Shown here: one piece after another, positions 1 to 8,445 of the stretch
Position numbering within the stretch: position 1 is the stretch's first letter
How the letters are laid out: every line of letters begins with the position of its first letter
Assembly: GCF_001418325.1 (NCBI RefSeq)
Contig: NZ_LIPN01000234.1
Span: forward strand, 1-49,044
Source: Streptomyces atriruber
Lineage (GTDB): Bacteria; Actinomycetota; Actinomycetes; Streptomycetales; Streptomycetaceae
Length of the DNA stretch: 49,044 nt
Direction: 5' to 3'
Notes under the pieces: model-generated
The model's database searches: none
What the model was told of the DNA's origin: nothing
What the model saw: the letters and a program-made list of their open reading frames with translations, nothing else
Program-made: the position numbers and the translations under genes

Positions 1-278
1 CACCGCCTCCTCCCCCACCCGGCATCATCGCGCCCGGCCTGCCCGAACCCGGCGAAGCACAGGCCCGGCCCTACCCCGTCGCACCACCCCCACCGGTGGG
101 GCCGGCCCAGACCAGACCACAGCCGCCGACGCCGCCCGAACAGCCCACCCGGTCGCTGCTCGGCCGGTTCGTCCGCGCGGACCACACCCCGACCGGGCTC
201 GGTGTGGGGACCGCTCTCATCCTCATCCTGCTGCCCGCGGCGGTCGCGGCCGCCGTGCTCGGCTCACGCAGACGTTGA
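1..278 (+). CDS. C-terminal end of a proline-rich membrane-anchored protein (5' partial)
   Basis: The reading frame is open from the window edge to the TGA at 276-278, so only the last ~91 residues are visible. They are extremely proline-rich, followed by one hydrophobic segment (TGLGVGTALILILLPAAVAA) and a short basic tail (GSRRR). That is the layout of a C-terminal membrane anchor with cytoplasmic arginines. The DUF4239 gene starts 30 bp downstream on the same strand and may be co-transcribed. The family cannot be named from this fragment; proline-rich C-terminal anchors occur on several exported actinobacterial proteins. Confidence 0.55.
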   Translation, partial: PPPPPPGIIAPGLPEPGEAQARPYPVAPPPPVGPAQTRPQPPTPPEQPTRSLLGRFVRADHTPTGLGVGTALILILLPAAVAAAVLGSRRR

Positions 279-308
279 TCACGCCATCGACCCACAACGG
301 GGCCCCTG

Positions 309-1049
309 ATGATCGAAAGCATCGCCCTCGTCTCCGGCGTCGCACTGTGCGCCGCCGTCATCGTCCTGATCAAACACCGCTTCCACCCGATGGGGCCCAA
401 CGACGAGCCCCGCGAAGACGTCGCCGAGTACATCTCGATGATGGTCGGCGTCCTGTACGCCCTCGTCCTGGGCCTGGCCCTGGTGACGGTGTGGGACACG
501 CATTCCGGCGCGGAGGACCATGTCGCGGCGGAGGCCAGTGCGGCGCACCAGATCCATCTCCTGGCCGCCGGGCTGCCCACCGCACAGGGTGATCGGATGC
601 GCCAGGAGGTCGAGTCCTACGTCCGTCACGTCACCGACGTCGAATGGCCGGCCCTGGCCGAAGAGACGTCACCGGATCCGAAGGGCTGGCAACTCCTGGA
701 ACAGGTGCGCGCGTCGGCGCAGCTGCCCGACCACGCCACACCCGCCCAGCAGGTCACCGGACAGGAGACGCTGGCACAACTCAGCACCCTGGACGAGGCG
801 AGGCGTGGCCGCGAGACCGACGCGGGGCAGCGGCTTTCGCCGGTGATCTGGTTCGGCCTCATCGGCGGCGGCGTCCTGACCATCGGCTTCATGTTCCTGT
901 TCGGTGTCCGACGCAGCTTCTCTCATGTCGTGATGGCGATGGGACTGTCCGGTCTCATCGCCTTCACGGCGCTGCTCATCTACCAGCTGGACAGCCCCTT
1001 CAGCGGCCTGTTCGCCGTCGACCCGTCTCCGTTCCTCCGGCACTTCTGA
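309..1049 (+). CDS. DUF4239-family membrane protein
   Basis: 246 aa. Four hydrophobic segments are visible: residues ~3-22, ~45-65, ~180-200 and ~208-228, with a long polar, partly helical loop between the second and third. This 2+2 layout with an EYISMMVGVLYALVLG-like second helix is typical of the DUF4239 (bestrophin-like) proteins common in Streptomyces. Transport or channel activity is only inferred from fold-level similarity. The ATG follows a G-rich stretch rather than a strong Shine-Dalgarno. The gene lies 30 bp after a partial membrane-protein gene and is followed by ~0.7 kb without a clear gene. Confidence 0.75.
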   Translation: MIESIALVSGVALCAAVIVLIKHRFHPMGPNDEPREDVAEYISMMVGVLYALVLGLALVTVWDTHSGAEDHVAAEASAAHQIHLLAAGLPTAQGDRMRQEVESYVRHVTDVEWPALAEETSPDPKGWQLLEQVRASAQLPDHATPAQQVTGQETLAQLSTLDEARRGRETDAGQRLSPVIWFGLIGGGVLTIGFMFLFGVRRSFSHVVMAMGLSGLIAFTALLIYQLDSPFSGLFAVDPSPFLRHF

Positions 1050-1745
1050 CTCTCGGACCCCTTGGCACGCACGGTCCTGGAGCGAGCAAGGGCGTACGCG
1101 ACGAAGAATGCCGCGCGGGTGCCGTCACGATGCGGACGGACTGGGGCGCGTGCAGAGTAGGGACCACCCGAGGTGCGGCCCACCTGGCTTCCTCCCGGCC
1201 GGGCGTCCGCGGACGACGGTTCAGTGCGCGTGCCCGCGAGGGCAGAGCTTCTTCGATGACGGAGCAGCGGCGCGAGGGAATAGTCGACCGGTGGGACCGC
1301 GCACGCGGATACGGCTACATCGTCCCCCGTCGACGGCACGCTCGGCGCAGCGACTGCCCCAGCACGACACGTCACCCGACCGGAGCACGCCGCGGCACCC
1401 ACTCGTGAGGCACCGGCTCTCCGTCCAGCAAGGCCTTCACGGCGGGTTCGAACCGTCCTGCGGGCCGGTAGCCGTGTGCGGTCCGTCCGACCTGGTGATC
1501 CCTTGGAGGTCTGGTACGGAGAGCCGCGTGCGGCACCGGTGCGTGATCGCTGGAGGTCTTCGCCCGCAACGTGGCTCTGTGATGAGTTCTGACATACGCA
1601 CGGAGTGGCCCATGGCGAAACGCGACCGCGAGAACGCGACGCACTTCCGCGGGCGGACGTCAGGTCCCAACGCATGCCCACAACCCACTTGAGCCGGGAA
1701 GACGCCTGCGACCCACGACGTGCCCCGTATCCCAGGAGGTGACCG
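1050..1745. other. Gene-poor interval with a cold-shock-domain remnant
   Basis: About 700 bp with no convincing intact gene. Long frames exist on both strands but have mixed, non-Streptomyces-like composition. The only recognisable item is a short cold-shock-domain-like start at 1256 (separate entry). A strong ribosome binding site, AGGAGG at 1734-1739, belongs to the downstream channel gene. Confidence 0.5.
1256..1408 (+). pseudogene. Truncated cold-shock-domain-like protein (probable remnant)
   Basis: From ATG 1256 the first ~24 residues read MTEQRREGIVDRWDRARGYG followed by YIVP, which resembles the beta1-beta2 part of Streptomyces cold-shock-like proteins (pattern G-x-V-x-R-W/F-D-x-x-R-G-Y-G-F/Y-I). 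After the proline the frame becomes arginine/serine-rich low-complexity sequence and stops at 1408. The RNP2-like strand and the rest of the domain are missing, and no alternative frame clearly continues it. A decayed or frameshifted copy is the simplest reading; chance similarity of a short segment is possible. Confidence 0.35.
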
Positions 1746-3659
1746 ATGCTGCGACGCTTCCGCTACCGGTTCGACAACGCGATGGCGCGCGGCACACCCG
1801 CGATGATCGGTGTCATCGCGGCCGCCATGCTGGCGCTCGCCTTCCTCAACGCCATCACGCTCCTCGTACTCGCGCCGGACCTCGTACGGAAGGAGGGAGG
1901 AGCATCCGTCCTGTGGCGCAGCGCCCTGCGAGTCCTCAACCCTCCCGGCATGCTGCAGCGTGACTACATCCCTTCGGACCCTCCTGTCGGCGTCGCGTAC
2001 CGGATCGTCTCGACGGTCATCACCATCATCGGAATCCTGCTGCTCAGCACTCTGATCGGGGTCCTCGGAGCGGGGATCCAGCGCAAGCTCGCCAAGCTGC
2101 GCAAGGGACGGTCCGTGGTCGTCGAGAGCGATCACACCGTCATTCTCGGCTGGTCCGAGCAGGTTCACATGATCATCTCGGAGCTCGTCGAGGCCAACCG
2201 GAACCAGAAGTACGCCTGCGTGACCGTACTCGCGCCCAAGGACAAGGCGCAGATGGATGACGCGATACGCGAACGGGTGGGCGCCACCGCACCGACGCGA
2301 GTGGTCTGCCGCACCGGCGACCCTACGCGCATCTCCGACATCAACCTGGTCAACCCCAAGGAGGCACGCTCCATCGTCGTCCTGCCCCCTGAACACGATG
2401 ACGCGGACATCTCCGTCATCAAGTCCCTGCTCGCGGTGACCAGCGGAGCCCTCTCCAAGGCGAGTCACGAAGGGCGGGCGGTGCCGCACGTGGTGACCAG
2501 CATCGCGGACGACCACAACCTTCCGGCGGCTCTGATCGCCGGCGGTGCGCACACCCACGTCGTCAGCGCCCAGTGCTTCATCGCCCGGCTGCTCGTCCAG
2601 ACGAGCCTCCAGTCCGGGCTGTCCATCGTCTACACGGGACTCCTCGAATTCGACGGTGACGAGATCTACATGTCCGCCCAACCCCAGCTGGCCGGGCGGA
2701 CATTCGGCGAGGCCGTGTACGCCTTCCGCACCTCCACCGTGATCGGGATCCGCCGTCTCGACGGGCAGATCCTGCTCAACCCTCCCGCTGACTCCGCGAT
2801 CCTGGGCACGGACCAGATCGTCGCCATCTCGGAGGACGACGACACCGTCATCCCCACCGACGAGGTGCCCACCATCACATTCGAGGCGATCGTCACCGAC
2901 GAGGCGTCGGATCCACAGCCTGAGCGGGTGCTACTCCTTGGCTGGAACGCCAGGACGCCTGAGGCCGTCAAACAGTTGGCGCACCTGGCGCCCGAGGGTT
3001 CCCGGCTCGACATCGTCGCCGACGTTCCCGACCTGGACGACCGCGTGGAGCGGCTCCGTGCCGGTCTTCCGCAGATCGAACTGGGCGTGCTCGCGGCCGA
3101 CCCTGCCAACCGTGTGGTCCTGGAGGAAGTGGACCTGGCGGCCTACCAGCACGTGATGGTGGTGGGCGACGCCGGAGGGGTGGACAAGTCCGCGACGGAC
3201 TCGCGCACCCTCATGACCCTGCTGCACCTGCGCGACCTGGCCGTTCAGCACGGCCACGACTTCTCGGTGGTGACCGAGATGGCCGACGACCGGAACCGCA
3301 CACTGGCGCAGGCCGCACACGCCGACGACTTCATCCTGAGCGACAACCTGCTCAGTCTGCGGATGGCGCAGACCTCGGAGAATCCCGAGCTGAACCGGCT
3401 CTTCCAGGAGCTCTTCGATCCCGAGGGATGCCAGATCAGGCTGCGCCCCGCCCAGGAGTACGTACAGCCGCACGCCACCGTCAGCTTCTACACGGTGGTC
3501 GAAGCCGCCCTTCGCCGCGACCAGATCGCCATCGGCTACCGACTCGCGCGCCACGCTCAACGCAGGCCGGACTACGGCATCGTCGTCAACCCGGACAAGG
3601 CAGCACTGCTGTCCCTGACAGGCGGCGACATGGTGATCGTCCTCGACGGGCGATGCTGA
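1746..3659 (+). CDS. CASTOR/POLLUX-like RCK-domain ion channel protein
   Basis: 637 aa. Two transmembrane helices (~20-43 and ~84-108) flank a short loop. They are followed by two RCK/TrkA-N-like domains: the first begins HTVILGWSEQVHMIISEL (~130) and the second RVLLLGWNARTPEAVKQLA (~400). This is the layout of bacterial relatives of plant CASTOR/POLLUX and GsuK-type channels, which gate cation flux through cytosolic nucleotide- or ion-binding RCK rings. I see no canonical TVGYG selectivity filter, so ion selectivity is unknown. The start is fixed by AGGAGG 7 bp upstream of ATG. It is convergent with the amino acid oxidase gene. Confidence 0.8.
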   Translation: MLRRFRYRFDNAMARGTPAMIGVIAAAMLALAFLNAITLLVLAPDLVRKEGGASVLWRSALRVLNPPGMLQRDYIPSDPPVGVAYRIVSTVITIIGILLLSTLIGVLGAGIQRKLAKLRKGRSVVVESDHTVILGWSEQVHMIISELVEANRNQKYACVTVLAPKDKAQMDDAIRERVGATAPTRVVCRTGDPTRISDINLVNPKEARSIVVLPPEHDDADISVIKSLLAVTSGALSKASHEGRAVPHVVTSIADDHNLPAALIAGGAHTHVVSAQCFIARLLVQTSLQSGLSIVYTGLLEFDGDEIYMSAQPQLAGRTFGEAVYAFRTSTVIGIRRLDGQILLNPPADSAILGTDQIVAISEDDDTVIPTDEVPTITFEAIVTDEASDPQPERVLLLGWNARTPEAVKQLAHLAPEGSRLDIVADVPDLDDRVERLRAGLPQIELGVLAADPANRVVLEEVDLAAYQHVMVVGDAGGVDKSATDSRTLMTLLHLRDLAVQHGHDFSVVTEMADDRNRTLAQAAHADDFILSDNLLSLRMAQTSENPELNRLFQELFDPEGCQIRLRPAQEYVQPHATVSFYTVVEAALRRDQIAIGYRLARHAQRRPDYGIVVNPDKAALLSLTGGDMVIVLDGRC

Positions 3660-3661
3660 GG

Positions 3662-3677
3662 CGAAGGCGTGCCTTCG
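3662..3677. terminator. Small hairpin between convergent genes
   Basis: CGAAGG-CGTG-CCTTCG forms a 6-bp stem with a 4-nt loop in the 40-bp gap between the channel stop (3659) and the amino acid oxidase stop (3700). Its position suits a bidirectional terminator; there is no U-tract. Confidence 0.4.
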
Positions 3678-3699
3678 TCACCGGACGACCGGCCGGGGC

Positions 3700-5646
3700 T
3701 CAGGCGTGATGGACCTCCAGGGCGGCGCGCACCGCGGACTCGAGCGCACCCTCGATCCAGGCGGGCTTGAGCGAGGTGTGGTCCCCGGCGAAGTGCAAAG
3801 GCCCCTCCGGGGAGGTCAGGTGCGGCACGAGCGCGGTGTGCTGGCCGGGCAGGAGTACGGAGGCTTCGCCATACGCGTAGGGGTCTCGGACCCAGCTCTG
3901 AGTGCGTCCCGCACCCGTATAGAACACCTCGATCCGCTGTCCGTACACGTCCTGCAGACCGCGCAGAGCATGCGGATAGCGGGTGTCGTCGTCCAGGCAG
4001 TCCCAGCGCAAGGCGTCGTCGGACCAGCTGTACGAGGCGAGGATCACGCCGCCCTTGCTGCCCGGGACCGGGTGGGAGGGATGGAACATGAAGCGGTTGG
4101 AGTTGTCCGAGAGGGAGCCACCGCCCGCCGTCGCCGTCGCCTCGGGCTGGTCGCGCAGGGCGGAGCGACGTGCGGCGTACTGCACGCGTTGTGCTTCCTT
4201 GAGCCAGCCCTCGGGTACTGAGGGATGGGCGCCCAGCAGGGACCCGTCGGTGGGCGCCTTGCCGTCGCGGTAAGCCGCGTACAGGCCGGGCCTGAACGTC
4301 TCCAGTTCGCTCTTCCACTCCGCTTCGGTCCACTCCCACCAGCGCCGGGAGAACTCCAGGAGAACCTTGGTGGCCGCGTCGTAGTGCATCTCGATGACGG
4401 CCCGTCTCTTGCCGTAGGAGAGCGAGGGAGAAATGGGGAGCTGACGCATCCCCGAGAAGGGCACCGTGATGATCGCGATGTCGGCGGTGAACTGCTCGTG
4501 TCGCACGGGTCCGCCGTCGGACTCGGTGACGGTGTCCACCCACACTCTCTTGCCGGTGGGAGCCTCCGCGCCGTGCGCGACGCGGGTGGCACGGCAGTTG
4601 AAGCGCACCAGGTGCCGCACCCGCGCCAGCAGGGCGTCGGCCAGGCGAGCGGTTCCGCCCTCGATCTCGAAGAAGCGCGTCTGCGGGTGAATGAGCGAGG
4701 CATCGACGAAGCTGTGCAGGAAGGAGAGCGGCAGCCGGGAGGTGAGATTCTCCAAGGTGCCCACCAGCTCGATCGTCCGGTGGTCCAGACCCGCGTGCTC
4801 GGACAGGAACCGGTACATCGACCACTCGCCGAACTGCTCCACCACACGAGTCCAACCCGCCAGGAGCTCCGGCAGGGGCTTGTCGACGCGACGGCCGTCC
4901 GGTCCCACGGCGGAGAACTCATCGCGCACCGGGTCCAGGACCGAGTCGACGATGCGGGCCGCGGGCACGTCCCACAAGTGCTCCGGGACGCCGAAGGACC
5001 GGTTGACCGGCTTGGGGTTCTTGACGTAGTCGGCACGCCGTACCCGGATGCCGTTCACATACAGCCAGGTCCGGCCCGTGCCGCTGGAGTCACGGCCGAC
5101 ATCCGTCAGGAGGAAGCGGCGCCGCTTCAGGCCGAGTTGATCGATGAGGCCGGTCACCAGGGGATGGACGTCCGGGATGCGCATCGCACCGGCTTCCGCG
5201 TACTGCTTCGGGTCGGCGAAGGGCTGCTCGGCCTTCTCGTGCCCTCCGGTCCGGAACGTCTTGATGCGCCCACCGGCCCGGTTTCCGTTGGCCTCGATCA
5301 CGGTGACCTCGTGGCCGGCTTCGTTGAGGAGGTGCGCCGCGGTGAGCCCGGCAGCGCCCGCCCCGACGACCAAAACCTTCTTCGGCCCCCCGCCGGCCCG
5401 CGGCAGCCCACCGCCCAGCAGGATCTTCTTGTAGGCAGGGACGAGTGGCTGATCGTTTCTGTCCAGGAGCAGTAGGGCTCGTGCCACGTCCGCCGACGCG
5501 TCCTTGGACGACGGAGACGCGGGAGGAACGTTGCCGCTTCTGTCCGCGGCATGGCCGGGAAGCGAGACCACGGTCGGTGCGCCGACCGTGGCCAGACCGG
5601 CAACGGTTTTCGTGAAGGCGCGACGGGTGGGGCGTTGGATGGGCAT
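3700..5646 (-). CDS. Tat-exported FAD-dependent L-amino acid oxidase, L-glutamate-oxidase-like
   Basis: 648 aa. The N-terminus carries a twin-arginine signal (TRRAFTKTVAGLATVG, cleavage near GHAA). A Rossmann FAD site follows (VLVVGAGAAGLTAAHLLNEA, ~90-110) with the GGRIKTF motif. The central and C-terminal parts match my memory of Streptomyces L-glutamate oxidase closely (AEAGAMRIPDVHPLVTGLID, ATKVLLEFSRRWWEWTE, RFMFHPSHPVPGSKGGVI, WIEGALESAVRAAL). Family members oxidatively deaminate L-amino acids to 2-oxo acids, NH3 and H2O2, and are secreted. The substrate-loop region (HSFVDASLIHPQ) differs from the glutamate enzyme as I recall it, so specificity is open. It is divergent from the TPR regulator at 6034. 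Confidence 0.85.
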   Translation of the reverse strand: MPIQRPTRRAFTKTVAGLATVGAPTVVSLPGHAADRSGNVPPASPSSKDASADVARALLLLDRNDQPLVPAYKKILLGGGLPRAGGGPKKVLVVGAGAAGLTAAHLLNEAGHEVTVIEANGNRAGGRIKTFRTGGHEKAEQPFADPKQYAEAGAMRIPDVHPLVTGLIDQLGLKRRRFLLTDVGRDSSGTGRTWLYVNGIRVRRADYVKNPKPVNRSFGVPEHLWDVPAARIVDSVLDPVRDEFSAVGPDGRRVDKPLPELLAGWTRVVEQFGEWSMYRFLSEHAGLDHRTIELVGTLENLTSRLPLSFLHSFVDASLIHPQTRFFEIEGGTARLADALLARVRHLVRFNCRATRVAHGAEAPTGKRVWVDTVTESDGGPVRHEQFTADIAIITVPFSGMRQLPISPSLSYGKRRAVIEMHYDAATKVLLEFSRRWWEWTEAEWKSELETFRPGLYAAYRDGKAPTDGSLLGAHPSVPEGWLKEAQRVQYAARRSALRDQPEATATAGGGSLSDNSNRFMFHPSHPVPGSKGGVILASYSWSDDALRWDCLDDDTRYPHALRGLQDVYGQRIEVFYTGAGRTQSWVRDPYAYGEASVLLPGQHTALVPHLTSPEGPLHFAGDHTSLKPAWIEGALESAVRAALEVHHA

Positions 5647-6033
5647 TCATCCGGTCTAGGGCCTGGACCGAACTCGCTCGCGGCGGCACACAGGAGCCAG
5701 GCACACAGGTCACCCGACCGGCGGTCAGTGGGACGGCACCCCGTGCACGCCTGGGGGCAGGCAAGGTCCCGGCGCGATTTGCTGGACAGTTGGCTCTTCC
5801 GGGCGTCGGCCACCGTGGCGACAATGGGGGAGGTCTGGGGGTGCAGATGAACACTGTCCGGGTCTCCCCGTGCGATGTGCCTCGCGTATCGCTGTCAGTG
5901 GGGCACCCTGCCGCGGGATGGAAAGAGGCGTCCACGAGCTGCCCCGGGTGGCCGCGGCGGGTGAAACCCTCGCCGTGGCGGCGACGGCTGTGCCGTGCTG
6001 TTGCTCGTGACCGGATCCGTCCGAGAGCCCCCC
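5647..6033. other. Divergent intergenic region, 387 bp
   Basis: This holds the presumed promoters of the exported amino acid oxidase (leftward) and the TPR regulator (rightward). A 65-codon frame opens at ATG 5848 with GGAGGT about 15 nt upstream, but it runs into the regulator start in another frame and has no recognisable motif. I do not call it. No clear operator or hairpin was seen. Confidence 0.4.
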
Positions 6034-7380
6034 GTGTCGCGTAGACGGCGCAACGAGCGCTTGGCGGGGCTTCTGAAAGAAGCGGACTGGTCGTCGGCCG
6101 AACTGGTAAGGGCAGTGGCGCGGCACGGCGCTCGTTCGGGGTTGACGCTGAGGTATGACCGCAGCGCGGTGTCACGCTGGCTGGCGGGCGCCCGCCCTGC
6201 TGCGCCGGTGCCCGACGCGGTGGCAGCGGCATTCAGCCAGCGTCTCGGCCGCCTTGTGACGGCCTGGGAGACCGGCCTGTCAGCCACCCCCCCGACGCTG
6301 TGGCGCGCGGAGGCCGATGCCCTGACTTCGCTGGCGGACCTCTGCCGCAAGGACACCGACCCCCGCGCCGGGCCAGAACTGCTCCGCACTCCGTACACGC
6401 CGCCCACCGCACCACACGAGCTGACCGGTCGGGCTTCCGCTCTCGATCGCTCCACCACTTCAGCGCGTCCCGTCGAAGGGGCGGAGTCCGCGGTTCGAAG
6501 CCACATAACCGAAGTTTTCACGGATCTGACCGAACGATACGGCGGGCTGTTCACTCGCACGATGCTCGTCGGCTACGTCCGAGACTCCAGTGCCGCGCTG
6601 GTGGGCGTTCCCGGTGGCGAAGACTGTTCAACGGGTCAGCTGGCCGATATGGCGAAACTGGCTCACCTATTGGGTGCGGCCAACGCCGATGCAGGCCATC
6701 AGTCGCTGGCTCAGGAGTATTTGCGCACCGGTTACCGTCTCGCCATTGAAGCGGGAAGGGACGGCTTGGCCGCAATTTCCCTGCGCGCGCTGAGCGGTCA
6801 GTCGTTAGCCCAGGGATTCCCCCTTCCCGCCCTGGCTCTGGCAGAGGACGCCTGCAGGCAAGCACACGTGGAAGGCGACCCTGCGGTATTGGCGTTCACT
6901 TACAACCTCAAATCCCAGCTTCATGCGCTGCTTCACGACGAGCAACAGGCGCGGAGAGAGCTGGAGGCCGCCGAGCGCTATTACGGCGACGGGCCGCAGA
7001 CCAGTTCTGCGCCCTTTTCGCATTACTCCCGCGCCAGCTTTTTGTACCGGAGCGCGCAGACCGCTCTCGCGCTGGGTGATCCGGACGCAGCCGTCAAGGC
7101 CCTCCTCGCTTCCCTTGAAGCTCGTGACGCGGGCCAGAACCGCAGCATGGCCCTCACCCACGCCCAGCTGACCGAGATCTATCTTCACCTGGGCCGTGTG
7201 GACGCGGCGTGCGCCCAGGGGGCGCAGTTCCTCAGCCTTCTCACCTCCCTGCACTCATGGCAGGCCGAGCGCGCCCTGGCCGTCATGCGCCGCAAACTGC
7301 GGCGCTATGCCCGGGTCCCGGAAGCAGGCGATCTGCTGCTCCGCGCCAAGGGCCACACACCTGGGGCGAATGGATCCTGA
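6034..7380 (+). CDS. HTH-TPR regulator (NsdA-like), contains a TTA codon
   Basis: 448 aa from GTG 6034, which gives the family-like start VSRRRRNERLAGLLKEADWS; an in-frame ATG 39 bp upstream adds an unlike extension. Residues ~1-75 look like a DNA-binding helix-turn-helix (DRSAVSRWLAGARP). Residues ~150-440 are alpha-helical repeats of TPR type (e.g. LAQEYLRTGYRLAIEAGRDG, LAEDACRQAHVEGDPAVLAF). Streptomyces NsdA-like regulators share this plan and control development and antibiotic production. A leucine at about residue 258 is encoded by TTA (6805-6807), so translation should depend on the bldA tRNA. It stands at the head of the 7.7-14.2 kb locus and is the obvious candidate regulator. Confidence 0.75.
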   Translation: MSRRRRNERLAGLLKEADWSSAELVRAVARHGARSGLTLRYDRSAVSRWLAGARPAAPVPDAVAAAFSQRLGRLVTAWETGLSATPPTLWRAEADALTSLADLCRKDTDPRAGPELLRTPYTPPTAPHELTGRASALDRSTTSARPVEGAESAVRSHITEVFTDLTERYGGLFTRTMLVGYVRDSSAALVGVPGGEDCSTGQLADMAKLAHLLGAANADAGHQSLAQEYLRTGYRLAIEAGRDGLAAISLRALSGQSLAQGFPLPALALAEDACRQAHVEGDPAVLAFTYNLKSQLHALLHDEQQARRELEAAERYYGDGPQTSSAPFSHYSRASFLYRSAQTALALGDPDAAVKALLASLEARDAGQNRSMALTHAQLTEIYLHLGRVDAACAQGAQFLSLLTSLHSWQAERALAVMRRKLRRYARVPEAGDLLLRAKGHTPGANGS

Positions 7381-7717
7381 CGGACGTGGGGTGTGCGAGG
7401 CGCCCTTCGGGTCCGCACCCCCGGCGGGAGACACGGCTGACGCTACGAGTCCAGCTGCGCGGATCGGCTGCTGAGGGCTGAAGGCAAAGGGCTCGTTCAC
7501 ATCCGGATAACCGCGGCGGCTTCGACGCCTTCCGGAATTCACAAGCACGCAAGCGCACATCATGTGCATCGACGATTCGTCTCGTGCGCCGCATCACCCT
7601 CCGGGGGGCGGGGGCACCCGATCCCAAGCGGCACCCGATCCGCCTCTGCGCCCGCGGCGTGCCGCATCGGAGCCAATCACCTCTGCCGTGGACCGGCATG
7701 CCCCGAGGGAGACCCAG
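7381..7717. other. Intergenic region before the A-T-R locus, 337 bp
   Basis: This is the likely promoter region of the five-gene locus. GC content is lower than in the flanking coding DNA. The perfect palindrome GCACAT-C-ATGTGC at 7555-7567 is the only clear symmetric element. The ribosome binding site GAGGGAGA (7705-7712) precedes the next gene. A reading frame is open through 7562-7717 but has no codon bias of a real gene and lacks a ribosome binding site. Confidence 0.4.
7555..7567. promoter_or_regulatory. Short palindrome, possible operator
   Basis: GCACAT-C-ATGTGC is a perfect 6-bp inverted repeat with a 1-bp centre, about 150 bp before the first structural gene of the A-T-R locus. It could bind a dimeric regulator such as the neighbouring TPR protein. 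Short palindromes occur by chance, so this is tentative. Confidence 0.25.
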
Positions 7718-8392
7718 ATGTCCTACAACGACGTCGACGTACTGATCAAGCAAGCAACTCCGGACCTGACTGCGCACGTGCAAGACAACCCGTTGCTCTC
7801 GGCGCTCTCGGCGGGGCAGGCCGGATCTGCCCAGGTAGCCCAAATCGTGCTGGGTGAATTCCATGCCCACGCAGCGGAAGTGGCGGCCTTCGCCACGATG
7901 GCAGCGCGCTACCCCGTGCAGCCGGTTTCCGGCTACTTCGTGGACCTGGCACGTCTGGTGCTCGATTGCGACGCTCCACTGCTGGCGTGCGCCGAGGCGC
8001 TCGGATGGGGCGAAAAGGAGCTGCGCAGCCGAGAACTGCCGAACGGGATGCGCGAGTTCGGTTCCTTCATGTCATGGCTGGCGATGCGAGCCGGCCCGGC
8101 CGAGGCAGCCTGTGCCGTACGGGCGGATCTCCTGCTGTGGTGCGGCACCTGTGCGGCGCTGACGGAGGAGCTGGAACGGCAGGAAGCACCGATGCCACAA
8201 CCGGTCATCGACTATTTCTCGCTGTTCCAAACCGCTCCGGAACGCTTCATCGAAGAAGCCCGAGAGGTGGCGGCCTACGGCCTCGCCCGGGGAGAAGCGC
8301 CGGCCCTGGTCGAGCAGGGCATCGCCCAGGTCGAGCCTGTGCTCTCCCGTTTCTGGGCCGCGGCAGTCCAGCCCTGCCCCGCCGCGCCCTGA
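7718..8392 (+). CDS. TenA / heme-oxygenase-fold protein of unknown function
   Basis: 224 aa, all-alpha. ATG 7718 is preceded by GAGGGAGA at 5-12 nt. The helix VLGEFHAHAAEVAAFATMA (~45-62) and the C-terminal QVEPVLSRFWAAA (~205-216) fit the TenA/heme-oxygenase-like fold. Glu47, Cys142 (LLWCGTC) and Glu206 fall where TenA thiaminase II enzymes keep their acid, cysteine and glutamate. Members of the same fold include di-iron oxidases that N-oxidise amino acids, but beyond His49 and His51 there are no further histidines after residue 51, so the usual six-ligand di-iron set is not evident. It lies 53 bp before the A-T-R gene and is probably co-transcribed. Its role in the pathway is unknown. Confidence 0.65.
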   Translation: MSYNDVDVLIKQATPDLTAHVQDNPLLSALSAGQAGSAQVAQIVLGEFHAHAAEVAAFATMAARYPVQPVSGYFVDLARLVLDCDAPLLACAEALGWGEKELRSRELPNGMREFGSFMSWLAMRAGPAEAACAVRADLLLWCGTCAALTEELERQEAPMPQPVIDYFSLFQTAPERFIEEAREVAAYGLARGEAPALVEQGIAQVEPVLSRFWAAAVQPCPAAP

Positions 8393-8445
8393 CGATCAGC
8401 GCAGCCGACTCGAAACAACCACCCACAAGTCAAGGAAGGCCTCTG

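Noticed and set aside
1372..1644. Minus-strand frame ending ...AVKALLDGEPVPHEWVPRR
   Set aside because: It looks protein-like at its end but has no ribosome binding site or recognisable domain, and the upstream part is arginine-rich.
7562..7717. Upstream extension of the TenA-like gene
   Set aside because: The codons before ATG 7718 encode proline/arginine-rich sequence unlike the fold, and the ribosome binding site lies directly before 7718.
7966..8445. Upstream extension of the A-T-R gene overlapping the TenA-like gene
   Set aside because: It is an out-of-frame shadow of the TenA-like gene; ATG 8446 has a good ribosome binding site and gives a normal A-domain start.
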